Source of the DNA: Rhinocladiella similis
Taxonomy: Eukaryota > Ascomycota > Eurotiomycetes > Chaetothyriales > Herpotrichiellaceae
Reading direction: 5' to 3'
Length of the DNA stretch: 64,000 bases
NCBI GenBank assembly: GCA_024082115.1
Contig: JAMRYE010000010.1
Span: 2,666,001-2,730,000, forward strand
Shown: positions 21,601-33,626 of the stretch, piece after piece
Numbering within the stretch: position 1 is the first letter of the stretch
Layout: each line of letters begins with the position of its first letter
The notes under the pieces: model-generated
Told to the model about the DNA's origin: nothing
The model's input: the letters and a program-made list of their open reading frames with translations, nothing else
Database searches by the model: none
Program-made: the position numbers and the translations under genes

Positions 21601-22476
21601 AAAGGAATCTTGGATCGCTGCATGAGACGCTTCGACTCAAGCAAAGTTGAGAGCTGGGTTGGCGGCGACGATAGAAAGATGGTCGTCAACATCCGAAAGC
21701 GACGCGACCGTGCACGAAAGAAGAACAAGAAGGATGATGATGGCGAAGAGGATGCAGAGGCCGACGAAGGACGGGAGAGGTATGATAACGAATTCGATGA
21801 AGCCGTCTACGGATCCGAAGATGATGACTCGGAGATCGAGGGCGGTGATGACGATGACGATACGATGGCGGGCGTGTCATTCAAGAAGGCAAAGGGCAAG
21901 TCGCAGTCCCAGCAATTCATAAGACAAGATGATGAGGATGACGAGCCATTGGACTTGCTTGACCCAAAGAGTATGGCGAATATCTCGAGTAAGAAGCTTG
22001 GCCGATTACGAGATAGTCAGACTGGCCCACGGAAGACGAAGGCCAAATTCAACGAGGATGGCAAGCTTGTGCTTGGGGGCGGCAATGATGACGACATCGA
22101 CATGGCCAATACAGATGGCCAGGGTCAAGACACTTCGATCAATGCCTATCTCGACGCTGTTTCTGGTGCCGATGCAGTCCGGCGTGGACAAAAGGGAAGA
22201 CTGAAGATCAAGAGCGGCATGCAGAAGAAAGCCAAACAAGAGACCAGGGACAGAGATAGTGCGATGGACCTTGACGTCGACGAGGCTCGGCAAGTGGCGA
22301 GGCAGATTATGAGAGGCTCTGGAAGTCCACGAAGTCCAGGGGCAGGAGGTGCCAGCAGTGATCCAAAGCAGCAGCGTCGCGGACTGGGCGTGGAGAAGAG
22401 TAAGGGGCCGACACAGAAGCCAAAGTTCCGAGGGGGCCGTGGTGTCGGAAAGAGAGGAAGAGGACATAGCAGATAG
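18637..22476 (+). CDS. RRP12: RRP12-like ribosome biogenesis factor (NUC173)
   Basis: Rrp12 is a HEAT-repeat karyopherin-like factor needed for nuclear export of both pre-ribosomal subunits and for pre-rRNA processing. The exons are 18637-18696 and 18742-22476, with an intron of 45 nt (GTTAGT..TCTAACT..CAG) between them. Exon 1 encodes MSLEEKLLKIKSPNLQSQQH. The protein has about 1264 residues, matching the family. Helical repeats fill residues 20-1000. The central NUC173-type region includes DLCRGLQNLVESNQALL. The C-terminal 250 residues are low-complexity: acid blocks (DDDGEEDAEADEG, DDDDDTMAG), basic blocks (RKRRDRARKKNKKDD) and a terminal RGGRGVGKRGRG. This acidic/basic tail is usual for Rrp12. 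Confidence 0.93.
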
Positions 22477-23405
22477 ACGAGTACAATTGCAATGCGACAT
22501 CCCGTATAGCCACGGAAGTCATAAGATCACCCTCTATCATATACTGTAGGTGTCCAGAATTGGTCAGCAGCTCTTTTCACTCATATTGGTGGGAGTAGGG
22601 CCACGACAGATGATTGGCCACAAGCCACGCGTCCGAGAATGGCAACACGAATCTGGATCAGGGGGTGTTAAGGAGGGCCATGACAGGCCTTGACCTCATC
22701 CTTGAAGTCTTTTTCAACTTCTTTTCTTCCTTTCTTCCATCTCGAACACTGGCATGGAATAAGGTAAGCGGTCCAAACCTCCTGTGCTCAAAATTGGTGA
22801 TTGATGGTCGCGTCGAGGATCACTTCTCCCGAGACGCACACCAACTCTCACCAGGCAGCCCTCAAAAGCCTCGTCAACACCCACCATTGCTAGACGGCAT
22901 GGCCAAAGCCTGATCATTGTTTCACATCTACATCGACGAATCAGACGGTCATATCTAGCCGATACGGCCTCCTGCGTGAACTATTTGGACGCAACTTGTT
23001 TCCCGGTCCTGAAATCAATCAGGCTCCCGCGATGCTACATAACGTACACAAGCAAGAATGAGACAATTATGAGACCAGATGCCACCGTACTCTTATCGAC
23101 TCTTTCCCAAGTACTGGACTAATATACTGCACAAAAAGTTCCAACGCAGTCCAACCTGTTCATACGGAATGAAGCATTCGGACCTTGATCGACCACCCTG
23201 CCTGCAGAGATCAATTTTGAACCATCACATTCAGAACAGCAATCCCGTACTGCCGGAAAGATGCACCGCCACCAAACGCCTTTGAAAACCCCGAAACGTA
23301 CAACGACGGTTAGCCAGGACTGAAAGAAATGTTACCAAACAAAGCAGTGCTCGCTTTCTAGAAACAACATTTTCAGTTCTGTCAAAGTGCCTTTCTTTCC
23401 TCAGA
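22477..23405. other. intergenic between convergent genes
   Basis: Nothing recognisable was found in this 0.9-kb stretch beyond presumed 3' UTRs. Confidence 0.5.
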
Positions 23406-24251
23406 TCAACGGGAGTAACTCTGAGCTCGACCCATGGTTCGAGTAGCGTCGAGTCGACGTCTCTCAGCCCTTCTCCCAGCGTTGACTATGAACGCCTCGT
23501 TTTGATAACTCGCTGATCGAGCAATGTGTGCCATGACCGCAGGGGGCGGCGTGGCGGAAGGTGCTTGCGGTATGTCGGGAATACTCATGAACTGTCTTCT
23601 CAAACTCATTCCGCCAGGCATCTGGACAGGCACCGGACCCATCTGTGTTCGCTTGTACTGGATTTCATTGATAATCCTCTTGCAGAACATCCACCTCATC
23701 AGAATGAAGTCAGGCCTTACCGTGGCGAGTTGTTGACCCTTTCGGAAATGGTCATGAACCATGTGCGAGAGCATGTTGTTCCAGGCGAGAGCTGAGTCAT
23801 CCTCTGGCCTCTGGAAGTATTTGTTGTCGCAAAGAAAACAGGTTGCAAATGTGGGCAGCTCATGTCCTCGGAAGTGTGAGAATACGTGCATTTTGAAGGG
23901 GACTATGTCTGCAAAGACCTCGGAACAATCGAGTATCTGAAAGGGACAAAACAAGTCCGCATCCTCCTGATATCGACTTGGCAGTGTCAAGTTCCCACCC
24001 TGAGATTCTTCGAGCAGATATCCGTCGCCCAGGATGCTGCTGGCCATACTGGTGCCTAGGGTAGCGTCCGATGAGGAAGCAGAAGATGCCGGACGGGTCA
24101 ATGGTGGTACTGGATCGCTGGCGTTGGTTGAAGCCACGGATATAGTGTCATCATGGTCTGCAACCGACACCGCCGAGGGTGATCTGATGGCCGTTTTTCT
24201 CGAGGACATGGATACGGTGCGACGGGATTCTTTGTGGAGGCTCTGTTTCAA
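23406..24251 (-). CDS. zinc-finger-like protein, unknown function
   Basis: This is a single-exon 281-residue protein. The first 90 residues are Ser/Thr-rich and likely disordered. A central region carries paired Cys and His residues: C102 and C109 with H122 and H126, and C138/C141 (CFLCDNKYF) with H163 and H166/H168. The spacing resembles two divergent C2H2-type fingers joined by a short linker (HFRGHELPTFAT). A helical segment (RPDFILMRWMFCKRIINEIQ) follows. The C-terminus is Pro-rich and then Arg-rich (RRAERRRLDATR). This organisation fits a fungal C2H2-like regulatory protein, but DNA binding is unproven. The upstream Met at 24251 is the first in frame. Confidence 0.72.
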   Translation of the reverse strand: MKQSLHKESRRTVSMSSRKTAIRSPSAVSVADHDDTISVASTNASDPVPPLTRPASSASSSDATLGTSMASSILGDGYLLEESQGGNLTLPSRYQEDADLFCPFQILDCSEVFADIVPFKMHVFSHFRGHELPTFATCFLCDNKYFQRPEDDSALAWNNMLSHMVHDHFRKGQQLATVRPDFILMRWMFCKRIINEIQYKRTQMGPVPVQMPGGMSLRRQFMSIPDIPQAPSATPPPAVMAHIARSASYQNEAFIVNAGRRAERRRLDATRTMGRAQSYSR

Positions 24252-25198
24252 CTCTACGAATGCCGATCAATCCGGCGAGGTTCCTTTCAGATTGTCATTG
24301 GGACTCGTGGGACTTGGGATTGGGATCGGACGACACGAGGCATGCGGTATGGCCATTACTGCTTGTATGTCAACGCCGACGCCCCGTCAAACGAAGAAGA
24401 TTAAAGGAGAGGCAACACACACAGGCCACAGCAGTCACTTGCGAAGTGGCGAATCTCTCAAGTCTCGACGCTCTGGCGAATCTTTATCTCCCGGACCGAT
24501 AAGGGCAGATTTTTGGCGAAGCCGAAGGTGCGGGGTTTGAGTCGAGTTGTTCAGCTCCCTCGTTCAGGTTCTGATGGTGCCCTTTACTCCAATACACCCA
24601 AATGCGACAAGAGGCACCTCATGTGGACAACAATTGGGACAGTGTACGGATTGATACTCTTTCAAGTTTGCCTGTGTTGCAAATGCGCGCAGGTGATGGC
24701 AGAGAGCCGACAGATGCAGCTCGGAAAGCCTAGAGCCTCACAACGGGTCTGGTGCAATTTGCGACAAGCAGCAGAGACTCCCCCGCTGGAAAGATGTGCG
24801 CCTGTCAGATGCTGCCAACACATCCAGCCCGCATAACCGATGGCCGGAGTTTATTGGCGCATGAACCTGTGTCATGCGTGTGAACAACGGACTGGACGTG
24901 TGTCTGCTCGTATACCACGGGCGAGAAAGCAGTAAGTCAATCATATTGTCTCGTGCAGAAGGGAAGCAGTCGTGTCACTCAGCCACCCTATCAGCCTGCA
25001 TTCCTGGTGAGATTCCGAAATGGCATGATAGGTGAGACAGGTCGACAGGTGATGCAAAGGCGAACGGTCGCACGACCCGGGGCGTTCCTCTGCCCAAACA
25101 ATCCAAGTCAGCATGCAGTGTGCAATCAGGACAGTATTTGAAGCTACGATGGCTCTACGAAAGGATCAACTCGGCGACTGGTGAACAAATGTAAAAGC
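24252..25198. other. intergenic
   Basis: No gene, repeat or RNA was recognised. It holds the 5' side of the zinc-finger-like gene and the 3' side of the dehydrogenase gene. Confidence 0.5.
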
Positions 25199-26305
25199 TC
25201 AACGCAAAAACACCCGGGTGCTTTCATCTGCTTTGAGTATGACTTGGCTTACTTCAGCCCACACCTTATCCCCAAACTCTATGCCCTCTTTACTCGAAAG
25301 CATCGGACCATCATCGTACACGCAATCGTCCTTCCACATCCGTCCGTGACCATCGTCGCCTAGGGACAATGCCGTGGTATATGAATTGGCGCCCTGCTCA
25401 GCTGTACGCGCGAAGAACTTGTACACGCACCACGTGATGATCCTGACGATTGTGCTGTCTGTGAATTGTCGCCCTAGATCACTTTTGCACATGCCTGGAC
25501 AGACTGTATTGATGATCACTTTGGGCAACTGTCCATTGGGGCTTCTAAGAGCTGGTGAAGCTGCAAGATGGCGCACGGCGTACTCGAGGATGAGCTTGGA
25601 CCGCGCGTACTGTGTACTCGCGCCCGCAACGCCGGGCGGGAAAGCCTTCGGGCTGTTCAAAGCTTCGAGGGGTGTTTCGCTCGAGACGAAATCTGACATC
25701 TTCGTTGGGGTCAGGAGGTGGACCAAGCCAGACGAGATGAACGTCAAATGCGGTCTGTTCTTGCTGTTGCGTCGTTTCCCGTCTGTCGAGGTACCGGAGG
25801 CTGTCCCGGAGGAAAGGAGCAGAGGTAAGAGGAGCACACCTAGCAGGATTGTGCTGAGAGCGTTCACTTGTATGGTGTCTTCCCACCCGCCGGGACTAGA
25901 GGAGTATTCGCTCATCATCATCCCTGCGTTCAGAATGGCGCCGTCGATCGAAGGGAAGCGAGCGCGAAGAGCCTCAACGAAAGATTTGACGCCTGGAAAA
26001 GACGACATGTCGAGTATCAGTGGTATGATCTCCGTCGCGGCCGAAGCCGAAGTATTGCTGGTAGCGGTGGCATTAGAGACAGCAGCGAGAGAGGCTTCGA
26101 TCTCGCGCTTCGCCGCTTGTCCTTTGGCGGCAGTGCGCGCTGTTATGAGCAAACGAGAGACATGGAGCGCGGCCAGCTTCTTAGCAGCTTCGAGGCCCAA
26201 GCCAGACGTTGCACCCGTGATGAGGATCGTGAGGCCGGCAAACGACTCAGTAGAGGGTTTGGGAGGGTTGTGCTTTTGCTCGAGCAATCGTATCAAGGAA
26301 GACAT
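25199..26305 (-). CDS. short-chain dehydrogenase/reductase
   Basis: This is an NAD(P)-dependent oxidoreductase of the classical SDR superfamily, close to fungal retinol-dehydrogenase-like enzymes; the substrate is unknown. The nucleotide-binding motif is TGATSGLG (30-37) and the stabilising NAG occurs in AILNAGMMMSEY. The catalytic Tyr233 and Lys237 lie in YARSK, with a Ser-containing strand before them (LTFISSGL). The PG motif follows as NTVCPGMCKSDL. The length is 368 residues from the Met at 26305. An in-frame Met at 26377 would add 24 residues, but a TATA-like box only 21 nt upstream of it argues for the shorter form. A Ser/Ala/Thr-rich insert (about residues 80-95) is larger than usual. 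No biosynthetic partner lies nearby. Confidence 0.85.
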   Translation of the reverse strand: MSSLIRLLEQKHNPPKPSTESFAGLTILITGATSGLGLEAAKKLAALHVSRLLITARTAAKGQAAKREIEASLAAVSNATATSNTSASAATEIIPLILDMSSFPGVKSFVEALRARFPSIDGAILNAGMMMSEYSSSPGGWEDTIQVNALSTILLGVLLLPLLLSSGTASGTSTDGKRRNSKNRPHLTFISSGLVHLLTPTKMSDFVSSETPLEALNSPKAFPPGVAGASTQYARSKLILEYAVRHLAASPALRSPNGQLPKVIINTVCPGMCKSDLGRQFTDSTIVRIITWCVYKFFARTAEQGANSYTTALSLGDDGHGRMWKDDCVYDDGPMLSSKEGIEFGDKVWAEVSQVILKADESTRVFLR

Positions 26306-26397
26306 TCTCGATCCGGCAGGGCTTGATGGATGATGCTTGGAGGAGACGAAACCAAGCAACTGCAACTTAGGTTGCAACCGACTTCAAAAGGGTGACG

Positions 26398-26406
26398 TTA
26401 TATATA
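26398..26406 (-). promoter_or_regulatory. TATA-like box for dehydrogenase gene
   Basis: TATATATAA on the minus strand lies 21 nt from the Met at 26377 and 93 nt from the Met at 26305. The spacing favours the downstream start. Confidence 0.45.
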
Positions 26407-26583
26407 GCAAACTTGACCTACAACATGGGCGGCATTGACAGCTAGGTGTCTGGTCTCTGAAGCTACCTTCATTATCAATCATCAAACCTGACCTGCCTGT
26501 CGTTGCGAAATTAACCAGACTGTGTGAGGGTCCCGACGATCATCTTAGCCAATTGGTGTTCAAAATTGGTCTGAGGGACAACG

Positions 26584-26913
26584 CTACCATCCAGAACAAG
26601 AGCATTCGAGGTTCTGTTCGAACTTTGCGAGGCGTTTCGTGACAAAGTCGACAGCGATATCGATGGAAAGGGAAGCGGAAAGGCCCTTTTCCGGGCTTCG
26701 GGTCTGGAGAATCTTGGCTTCCGAGACGAGGCGCTTCGGCTGAAAGACCCAAAGCTTTTCCGGCCCTCGGGAGGCGGAACAGATACGAATACGAGCTCGC
26801 TTCGTCTCGTGCTCGTATGCTCCGACCATCTTGACTTGAACGGACGACGAGTTGATACGCACGTGGAAATTTCCTCGTGGTACAAGTATGTATATATTCC
26901 TCGGTCTCTCCAT
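26584..26913 (-). CDS. possible small basic protein (109 aa)
   Basis: This is a low-confidence candidate. Codon use in this frame is biased to C/G third positions with AAG, GAG, CTC and GTC preferred, as in the sure genes of the window. The product begins MERPRNIYILVPRGNFHVR and includes KLWVFQPKRLVSEAKILQ and SIDIAVDFVTKRLAKF. It ends with a Cys pair (ECSCSGW). No family was recognised. All three minus-strand frames are open across most of this stretch, so the frame choice rests on codon bias. The ATG is the first after an in-frame stop. An upstream exon cannot be excluded. Confidence 0.35.
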   Translation of the reverse strand: MERPRNIYILVPRGNFHVRINSSSVQVKMVGAYEHETKRARIRICSASRGPEKLWVFQPKRLVSEAKILQTRSPEKGLSASLSIDIAVDFVTKRLAKFEQNLECSCSGW

Positions 26914-28165
26914 AATCTCCCTTCAGACCCACGTCCTCCCTCCTCTCTACCGTGCCATGCCAGCCTGAGTACAAAGTACCTGGCTGGGATCGAGTATGCG
27001 AAGACCGCCAAGGTCCCAAGGACTCTAGGAAAGCTTGGAAATGGGACTGGTTTCGAGCCAACCACAATGCAATTCATTCTCACGTTCCTCGTCTATCAAG
27101 ATTGATTGAATAAGAAGCTTGTCTCGAGCCGAGAACACAAGAACTCGTCGTGCGCGGCGTCCACAGGCACTGTGGCGAGCGGAAACCTTGGCGGCATCGA
27201 AGAGCGGAACAGAATCAGAGTCAGCCTCTTCCTGGACGTGGTGTCCATCCTACGAGTATCCCGTCCCATCTGTCCCGAATCATGTTTACGCCTCACGGAC
27301 TGCAGGTCTAAGTCAAGCGTCCCTGTCGAGGTGGGTTGTTGCCAATGTGCCACTCGACACATAATTTGGGACCACACGTGGCAGGATGGGCTTTTTCTCT
27401 TGTGTGTGACTCGACCCGTGCCACACATCGTTCAACAGGACATCAAATTGAGACTTCATCAACATATTGGCTGGAATTCGATGGCCTGACGCGCCAGGAC
27501 GGTCGCTATGATCGATGCCATCCATCCCTATGCTAAGGGATGTCGTCCCGGAGCATCTCACTGCCACGCATGGCTGATGTCAACATTTCTCAGCGTCGAC
27601 CTCCAGTACCACCCTCGGTCGATCAAGAATGAACAAATCTGGCGGCTTCATGGTAAGCACATGGGAGAGGCAGAGCTTATCATTAGTCCTCGAGTTCAAC
27701 GCTGCGAAGCCTCCGCCAAGATCATCCCCTGATGGGTCGAGGGGTTTCTGGGCGGAATTTCTTGGCCTTCATGGCATACCAGCGTCCTGGGCGAGGTGCT
27801 TCCGTTCGCAGGGGAGGTGATGCTCTCAAACATCGTGCTCAATGTATGAGGATGGCATGATGACACTTCGTTGGCCCTTCTCTGGGTGGATGAGTCTGAC
27901 TGGGATGGATTTCCAAGACGGCAAGCGTTCAATCGTGTATGGAGTCCAGATGTCTTGAGCGCATCTTGGCGAGCAAAGTTCCAAGAGCCCATCATCGACG
28001 AGATTTCGTAGTGCAGTTGCGTCCATCTCAGGGTTTGTTTTTTTTCGCGCTTGTAATGGGCGATAAAAAGGCATCTGGATGTCTTTCTGCCCTTTTCAAT
28101 TCTACTCACTCGACCAATTCATTCCTAGGCCAGCTTCCACAGACAGACCCGAGCCAACCAACAAG
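26914..28165. other. upstream region of phosphate symporter gene
   Basis: No gene was recognised. It contains a CACGTG E-box (27375-27380) and a GATAAAAAG TATA-like element near 28062, about 100 nt before the symporter ATG. Confidence 0.45.
27375..27380. promoter_or_regulatory. CACGTG E-box, possible Pho4/NUC-1 type site
   Basis: Phosphate-starvation bHLH activators (Pho4, NUC-1) bind CACGTG. This one lies 786 nt upstream of a PHO89-type gene. A second CACGTG at 26860-26865 is farther away. A single hexamer is weak evidence. Confidence 0.3.
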
Positions 28166-30373
28166 ATGGTACTTCACCAGTTTGATTACATCTTTGCTCT
28201 GGGCACCATCTTTGCCTTCCTTGATGCGTGGAACATTGGTGCCAATGATGTCGCCAACTCTTTCGCGACCTCGGTCTCGTCCCGGTCCCTCACATATCTT
28301 CAAGCCATGGCCATTGCCTCGGTGATGGAATTTGCTGGCAGGTAAGACATCTAGCTTATGGGAGGCGACCCTCTTGTAGATTGGTGAAGGCACACTACTC
28401 ATGCTTGGTACAGTGTCGCTGTCGGTGCCCGTGTTGCAGATACCATCCGAACCAAGATCGTCGACCCGGACTTGTTCGAGGATAATCCAGCCATGCTCAT
28501 GTTGGGCATGATGTGTGCTGTCACAGGTTCATCTATCTACCTGACGATTGCAACCAAGCTGGGTCTGCCTGTTTCAACCACTCATGTAAGCTCCCCAACT
28601 GGCATGCGGCCACTTGGTATCCAGGCAACTAATGGCCATGGCAATCATAGTCTATCATGGGCGGTGTCCTTGGTATGGGCATTGCGACCATTGGTGCGAG
28701 TCAAGTCACCTGGTGGGGCGGGGATGTCAACTCAGGAGTCGTTTCGGTCTTTTTGGCCTGGATCATCGCACCGTTCTGCTCCGCGGGCTTCGCGTCCGTC
28801 ATATTCCTGATTACCAAATACGGTGTCATGATCCGTCGCAATCCTCTGATAAAGGCCTTGATTTCCATCCCCATCTACTTTGGCCTCACTTCGGCCCTGA
28901 TTACCAGTAAGTCTGCGTGGGATGACAGAAGTGCGAAAACCCGAACGACTCTGACCAACGTCTCTAGTGCTCATTGTCTGGAAGGGAGGCTCCGCTCGCA
29001 TACACATCACTGACTCGGAGACTATTGGAATCATCATTGGTGTGGGTGCTGCCGTTGCCCTCCTGGTCGCCGTCTTCTTCTGTCCATGGCTCTACAGGAT
29101 CCTACTCAAGAACGACTGGGAACTAAGGTACTACCATGTCGCTCTGGGCCCTCTTCTCCTCTGGCGTGCAGAGCCGTCCCCACCACCCGAAGACTACCAA
29201 GTCACGAAGGATTACTACTATGGCCACAAAACGATGGACGAGCTCAATTCATCTCGCGAAACAGACGGCGCGACAAGGCTCGACGACGAAGAAGAAGGAG
29301 GAGGACACAGAGCCCAACTGTCCGAGAAGACCCATCCGGTCGCCGCCGACAGTACCAGATCTGACAGTGACTCTGGACGAGCCGCGACCGCAGTCAAGCA
29401 CAAGGACCCCAAGAACCCTGACAAGTTCGAAATCATCGGACCCCGTCCGGCGGGGGGCAACTTTTCCGCGGCCGTTTTGTTCTGGCAGTTCAAGCGCGTC
29501 TTCTTCCGAGGCGTGGAGCAAGACATCATCGCCCAGCAGAAGAAGACCAACTTGCTGAGCGGCGACATTGAGAAGACGCACGCCTACGTCTCGCACTTTG
29601 ACAACAAGGCCGAGTACCTGTACTCGTTCCTCCAGGTCTTGACGGCGTCGGCGGCCTCGTTCAGCCACGGTGCCAACGACGTCTCCAACGCCATCGGACC
29701 CTACACCACCATCTACCACATCTGGAACACGAACGAGCTGGGCACCAAGGTACCCGTGCCGTATTGGATCTTGGTGTTTGGCGGCGCGGCCATCGTCATC
29801 GGTCTGTGGACGTACGGCTACAACATCATGCGCAACCTGGGCAACCGCATCACGTTGCACTCTCCGTCGCGTGGCTTCGCGATGGAACTAGGTGCCGCCG
29901 TCACAGTGATCATGGCGACCCGACTGAGTGAGTTTCCCCCCCCCCCCCCCCCCCGGGATGCGAAGGCATCCTATCGTTCATCATTCCATCTTATCTTCTT
30001 CTTTTGTGGAATGCCATCTCGCTAATCAATTGTATCGTGTATTTTCGCGTCGAAACAGAACTCCCCGTGTCCACTACACAATGTATCACGGGAGCCACGG
30101 TCGGCGTCGGCCTCTGCGCAGGGACCTGGAGAACCATCAATTGGCGTATGGTTCTCTGGATCTACGGTGGCTGGATCATCACGGTACGTCTTAACACCCT
30201 CAACGTCCCCCTGCCTCCCTGCAGAGGCGTTACGGTGTGTGTCTGGAAGGATTGGCGGAATCACTAACCCTCGTGCTCTGGTCTCTTAGTTGCCCTGTAC
30301 CGGTATCATCTCGGGGTGTTTGATGGGTATCATCATCAACGCTCCACGATGGGGATTCAACTACACCGCTTGA
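28166..30373 (+). CDS. PHO89: Na+/phosphate symporter, PHO89/PHO-4 type
   Basis: This is a plasma-membrane high-affinity, sodium-coupled phosphate importer of the PiT family, normally induced by phosphate starvation. The exons are 28166-28341, 28414-28585, 28651-28906, 28968-29927, 30059-30183 and 30290-30373. All five introns are GT-AG and the phases match, giving 590 residues, typical of Pho89. The two inverted PiT signature repeats are present: GANDVANSFATSVSSRSL near residue 25 and SHGANDVSNAIGP near 435. About twelve membrane helices are predicted by eye. The large central loop (about residues 270-400) is hydrophilic (DDEEEGGGHRAQLSEKTH). The fourth intron, 29928-30058, contains a C19 run. 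The protein ends in a short cytosolic tail (APRWGFNYTA). Confidence 0.95.
29936..29954 (+). repeat. C19 homopolymer in intron 4 of PHO89
   Basis: Nineteen consecutive C residues start 8 nt after the GTGAGT donor. Length is probably unstable in sequencing and possibly in the genome. Confidence 0.9.
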
Positions 30374-33300
30374 GAATTCCGGCGTGTTGGCCGCTGTACG
30401 AGAGACGAGCGCTCTCTGATGTCGTTGGAAGAGAGTCTGTCTGTGTGCCGACACAACCCCCCTGTAACCAAGCCAGAGGAAACCAAGGTCTCGAGAAAAC
30501 GCAATGGGAAGTCTGGTACAGGTGGTTTGGTGGATGATAGAGCGAGTGCCGTCTTGCGTACCTGTTGAGCCGTTGGATTTGCTAGATTGAGGTACTTACC
30601 GACTCATGACAAAACTTGATAGATTGATAGCTTGCCTTGCCGTTACTGAGCGTCGCGGGAGTTACCCCCGGAGAGCAACACTTATTGCGAGTATGGGCCA
30701 AACTATGCTATCCGTCCAATTGCATGAACGCGCTACTTCTTGCCATTCTCGGTAAAAACATGTGCGTAGATTGCTCGAGAACAGTTCTTGTGATTGAATT
30801 CAAAGTCCCGAGTACTGCTATGTACAGTAAGGAGGGTGTCGTTTGCGGGCGTATCCGATCTATCCAGGGTTATCCGGTATTATCCGACTGGTCCGGTAAA
30901 TCTCCGTACTCGACTGGCCAATCACCTTTGTTGGATGTTGATATGTCAAGCACTCACTCCAAGAAACAAGCACGAGACTTACAGAAGCCAGCTACAAGAC
31001 CTGTCTGTGTACGAGTACGGATTGCATACGAACTATGGTGGCCGCTCCCGAGGCTATCGTCGGCGTAAAGAACCTGCAGCGCACGCCTCATCACAATCTT
31101 GGCGCAAAGTGGCCGACGAGGACTCGAGAACTCGTCACCAAAACAGATAGCAACGTGGATTGACGTCTCATCCTCCCGGTGAAACGAGACTTTGATGAGG
31201 GAACGAACGGCGTCGAGATATCAAACTGTGAAAACATCCATGCCGTCGCTGCTGAAGAAGTGTTCAGGCTTGCAGGTGCCAGGGAGCATGCACTGAAAGG
31301 TAAGAACGACAAAGTCATGAGGCAGTGCATCCAGGGCGAAACGATGATACACTTACTCCCATGAGACCTGGGGGCCCATAGTCTTGGACGTATGGGATAG
31401 GAACGCAGGCACAGTGTTGAAAAGATCCAAGTATATCAAGTGGCTGCCGCATCCGAATCTTCTCCTCGAGGCCGAGAGGAAAACAGAGTCTAGCAAGCAC
31501 TCGCTGCGAATGTCAGTTCCTAACAAAGCCAGGTTCACACGTCTTGAAGGTCCAATACAGCCAACTGAGATCTTTGTGTCGCTCGCTCCGACCGGTTGGT
31601 GTTTTGCCCGGTCCAAGTGTTGAGAGACGACTGTTTTGACGCCAGTCGTCTCTGCCTTGGGGAGTTCTGCCCAGATTACCCCTGCAAAAGGATCCCATCC
31701 CATGTGTTTATATAAGTATGTCATCTTGTTCTTCATCTTTCTTGTTCTCACCCGTCAGTTGTCTCCCACTCGACAATGTTCAGTTCGTTGCTCGTGCTGC
31801 GAGGACGGATCGATTTGGGATATTGAGGAGGCCATTGTCGTACAAAGGTTGGTTATATCAAAAGCATTATCAGACAGTGTTGAGCGAAACAGGTGCTGTG
31901 GTAAAGAGACTGTTCACAGTGCTCACAATTCGTGGTCGAGTTGTTGCAAATTCGTGAGAGACGGCACAGAAACGATCGTTTGTTCCTCGCAGTTTCTAAT
32001 AAGGAAGCTTTGGCGAAGAGCAGTCGATATCTTTCACGGTCGCTGGAAGGCAGCCCAACTGTTCCGTTTCACTTCGCTAGATGGTACAGACTTCATAAGA
32101 CAACTCCTGAGGATCAAGGCGATTACGAACAACTGCTTGTCCACTATCATTATGCTACCCAGCCAGCCACAGCCAAAGCCTTGTTGACAACACCAGTCAA
32201 ACAGCGAGATGCTCCCACCTGACAATGGAAATGGCTCTACAGTCCATACAAGGCTCAAGAGCTGACGCTGAGTTTTTTGGTGTACAAGGAAGCCTCGACT
32301 TTCGAGTCCCTCGACGGGCCGCAGCATCCCTTCATACCTCATACTCACAAAGATCGCTGATGATTCCTTTGTTCTCCCCATACATAGGCGGGCCTGTGGC
32401 CTGGAATGAATTTACAAAATATCTTGACCTTCGACATGAAAGCTCTGAAATATGTGGTCACAAAGACCACTAGGTTGGGATGCACAATCTGAGGAAGTTG
32501 AAGTCCAGAAGCTGGCCGAAGATGCCTCGAACAAAAACACAAAGCCCCGACTAGAGACCACGCAGGGGATAGGCTTGATGGAGCGAACCAATGCGATTCA
32601 ACGCTTTCTACGGTGCCGATGCACTTGAGCAGAATCGAACGAAGCCTACTCTACCCCTTTACCTCACACCGAGTTCAGTCAGGATGACCTTGAAAACAAT
32701 GGTCTCAAAATCGTGGTAGGGGAGGGCTTGAGATTCCAAGAATACCATACCGAGAACGTGAATGGTTGCATAAAAGATTCGGTGCATGGAATCTGCCCGA
32801 CTGACTACTGATTAACAAGGGGTGAGTCTACATCTCCTGTTTACTGACGAAGTATCAGTCGGATCATTTCTATGCACTGAGCCACCATTGCCATCGAGCG
32901 TTTTGAACACCAGACCTCCACTTTGAGCGAGCTCACATGGCTGGCAGGCTTTTGGCTATTTGTTTGAATGTGGGCATTGTAGGTGTTGGCGAGATTCTGC
33001 GAGTGTTTCGCATCCTGATCTGCTCGGACTCCTGTATCCTTGTCGTCTGTTGGCGATCATGATGGGAGGTATCTATGACTGCGCAGCGCAGCGCAGCGCC
33101 GTACTTCCACTTCCTCGTCTCTCAGGCTCATGCTCACTCGTCGCGTGTCCCACAAGCTTGTATCCTTGCAATGACGAGGTGTGACCATTGAAGTGTTTGA
33201 TGCCATCATCCTTGAGACGAGGGCTTCTATTGATAATAGGTTTCTGGCGTGTGGCTGCAGCTGTCCTGGTAAACTTCTCACCCACTGGCCAGGCTTGGTA

Positions 33301-33626
33301 CTTTGTTTCGGCAATGTTTTAAAGACCTTTGCACCCGACATGCCTCGCAATCCATGATTGGACTGAACGATGGAAGCATTTCCAACCCACTCGCAGCCAT
33401 GCGGAGGGCGATGGTGGGGAAAGGAGATTGGCCGTGGAGAAAGCACCAGATCGCATGAGCAGCTCTACGACTGAATGACCCCAAGAAGCACCCTTTCGGC
33501 ATTGATGCCAGGGAATGCTCGTAGTCAAGAATGTAGACTCACAGACTTGTAACAGCCATCCTGACAGTGTCTTCCAAGCGCTGCAACTTCAACAGTCTCG
33601 CACACGCAGTCATTCTTCGTTTCATC
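30374..33626. other. gene-poor 3.2-kb region
   Basis: No intact gene was found. Short open frames (31179-31364, 31384-31623, 31932-32222) have partly protein-like composition but lie in different frames without usable splice sites, so decayed coding sequence is possible. A small GCGCA repeat lies at 33078-33097. The frame of the next gene is open upstream to 33567, but its Met at 33627 fits better. Confidence 0.45.

Noticed and set aside
25374..26333. 319-codon plus-strand frame opposite the dehydrogenase
   Set aside because: It is the mirror of a clear SDR coding sequence with TGATSGLG and YARSK motifs.
31179..32222. Possible decayed coding segments in the gene-poor 30.4-33.6 kb region
   Set aside because: Segments fall in different frames, no splice sites reconcile them and no family motif is visible.
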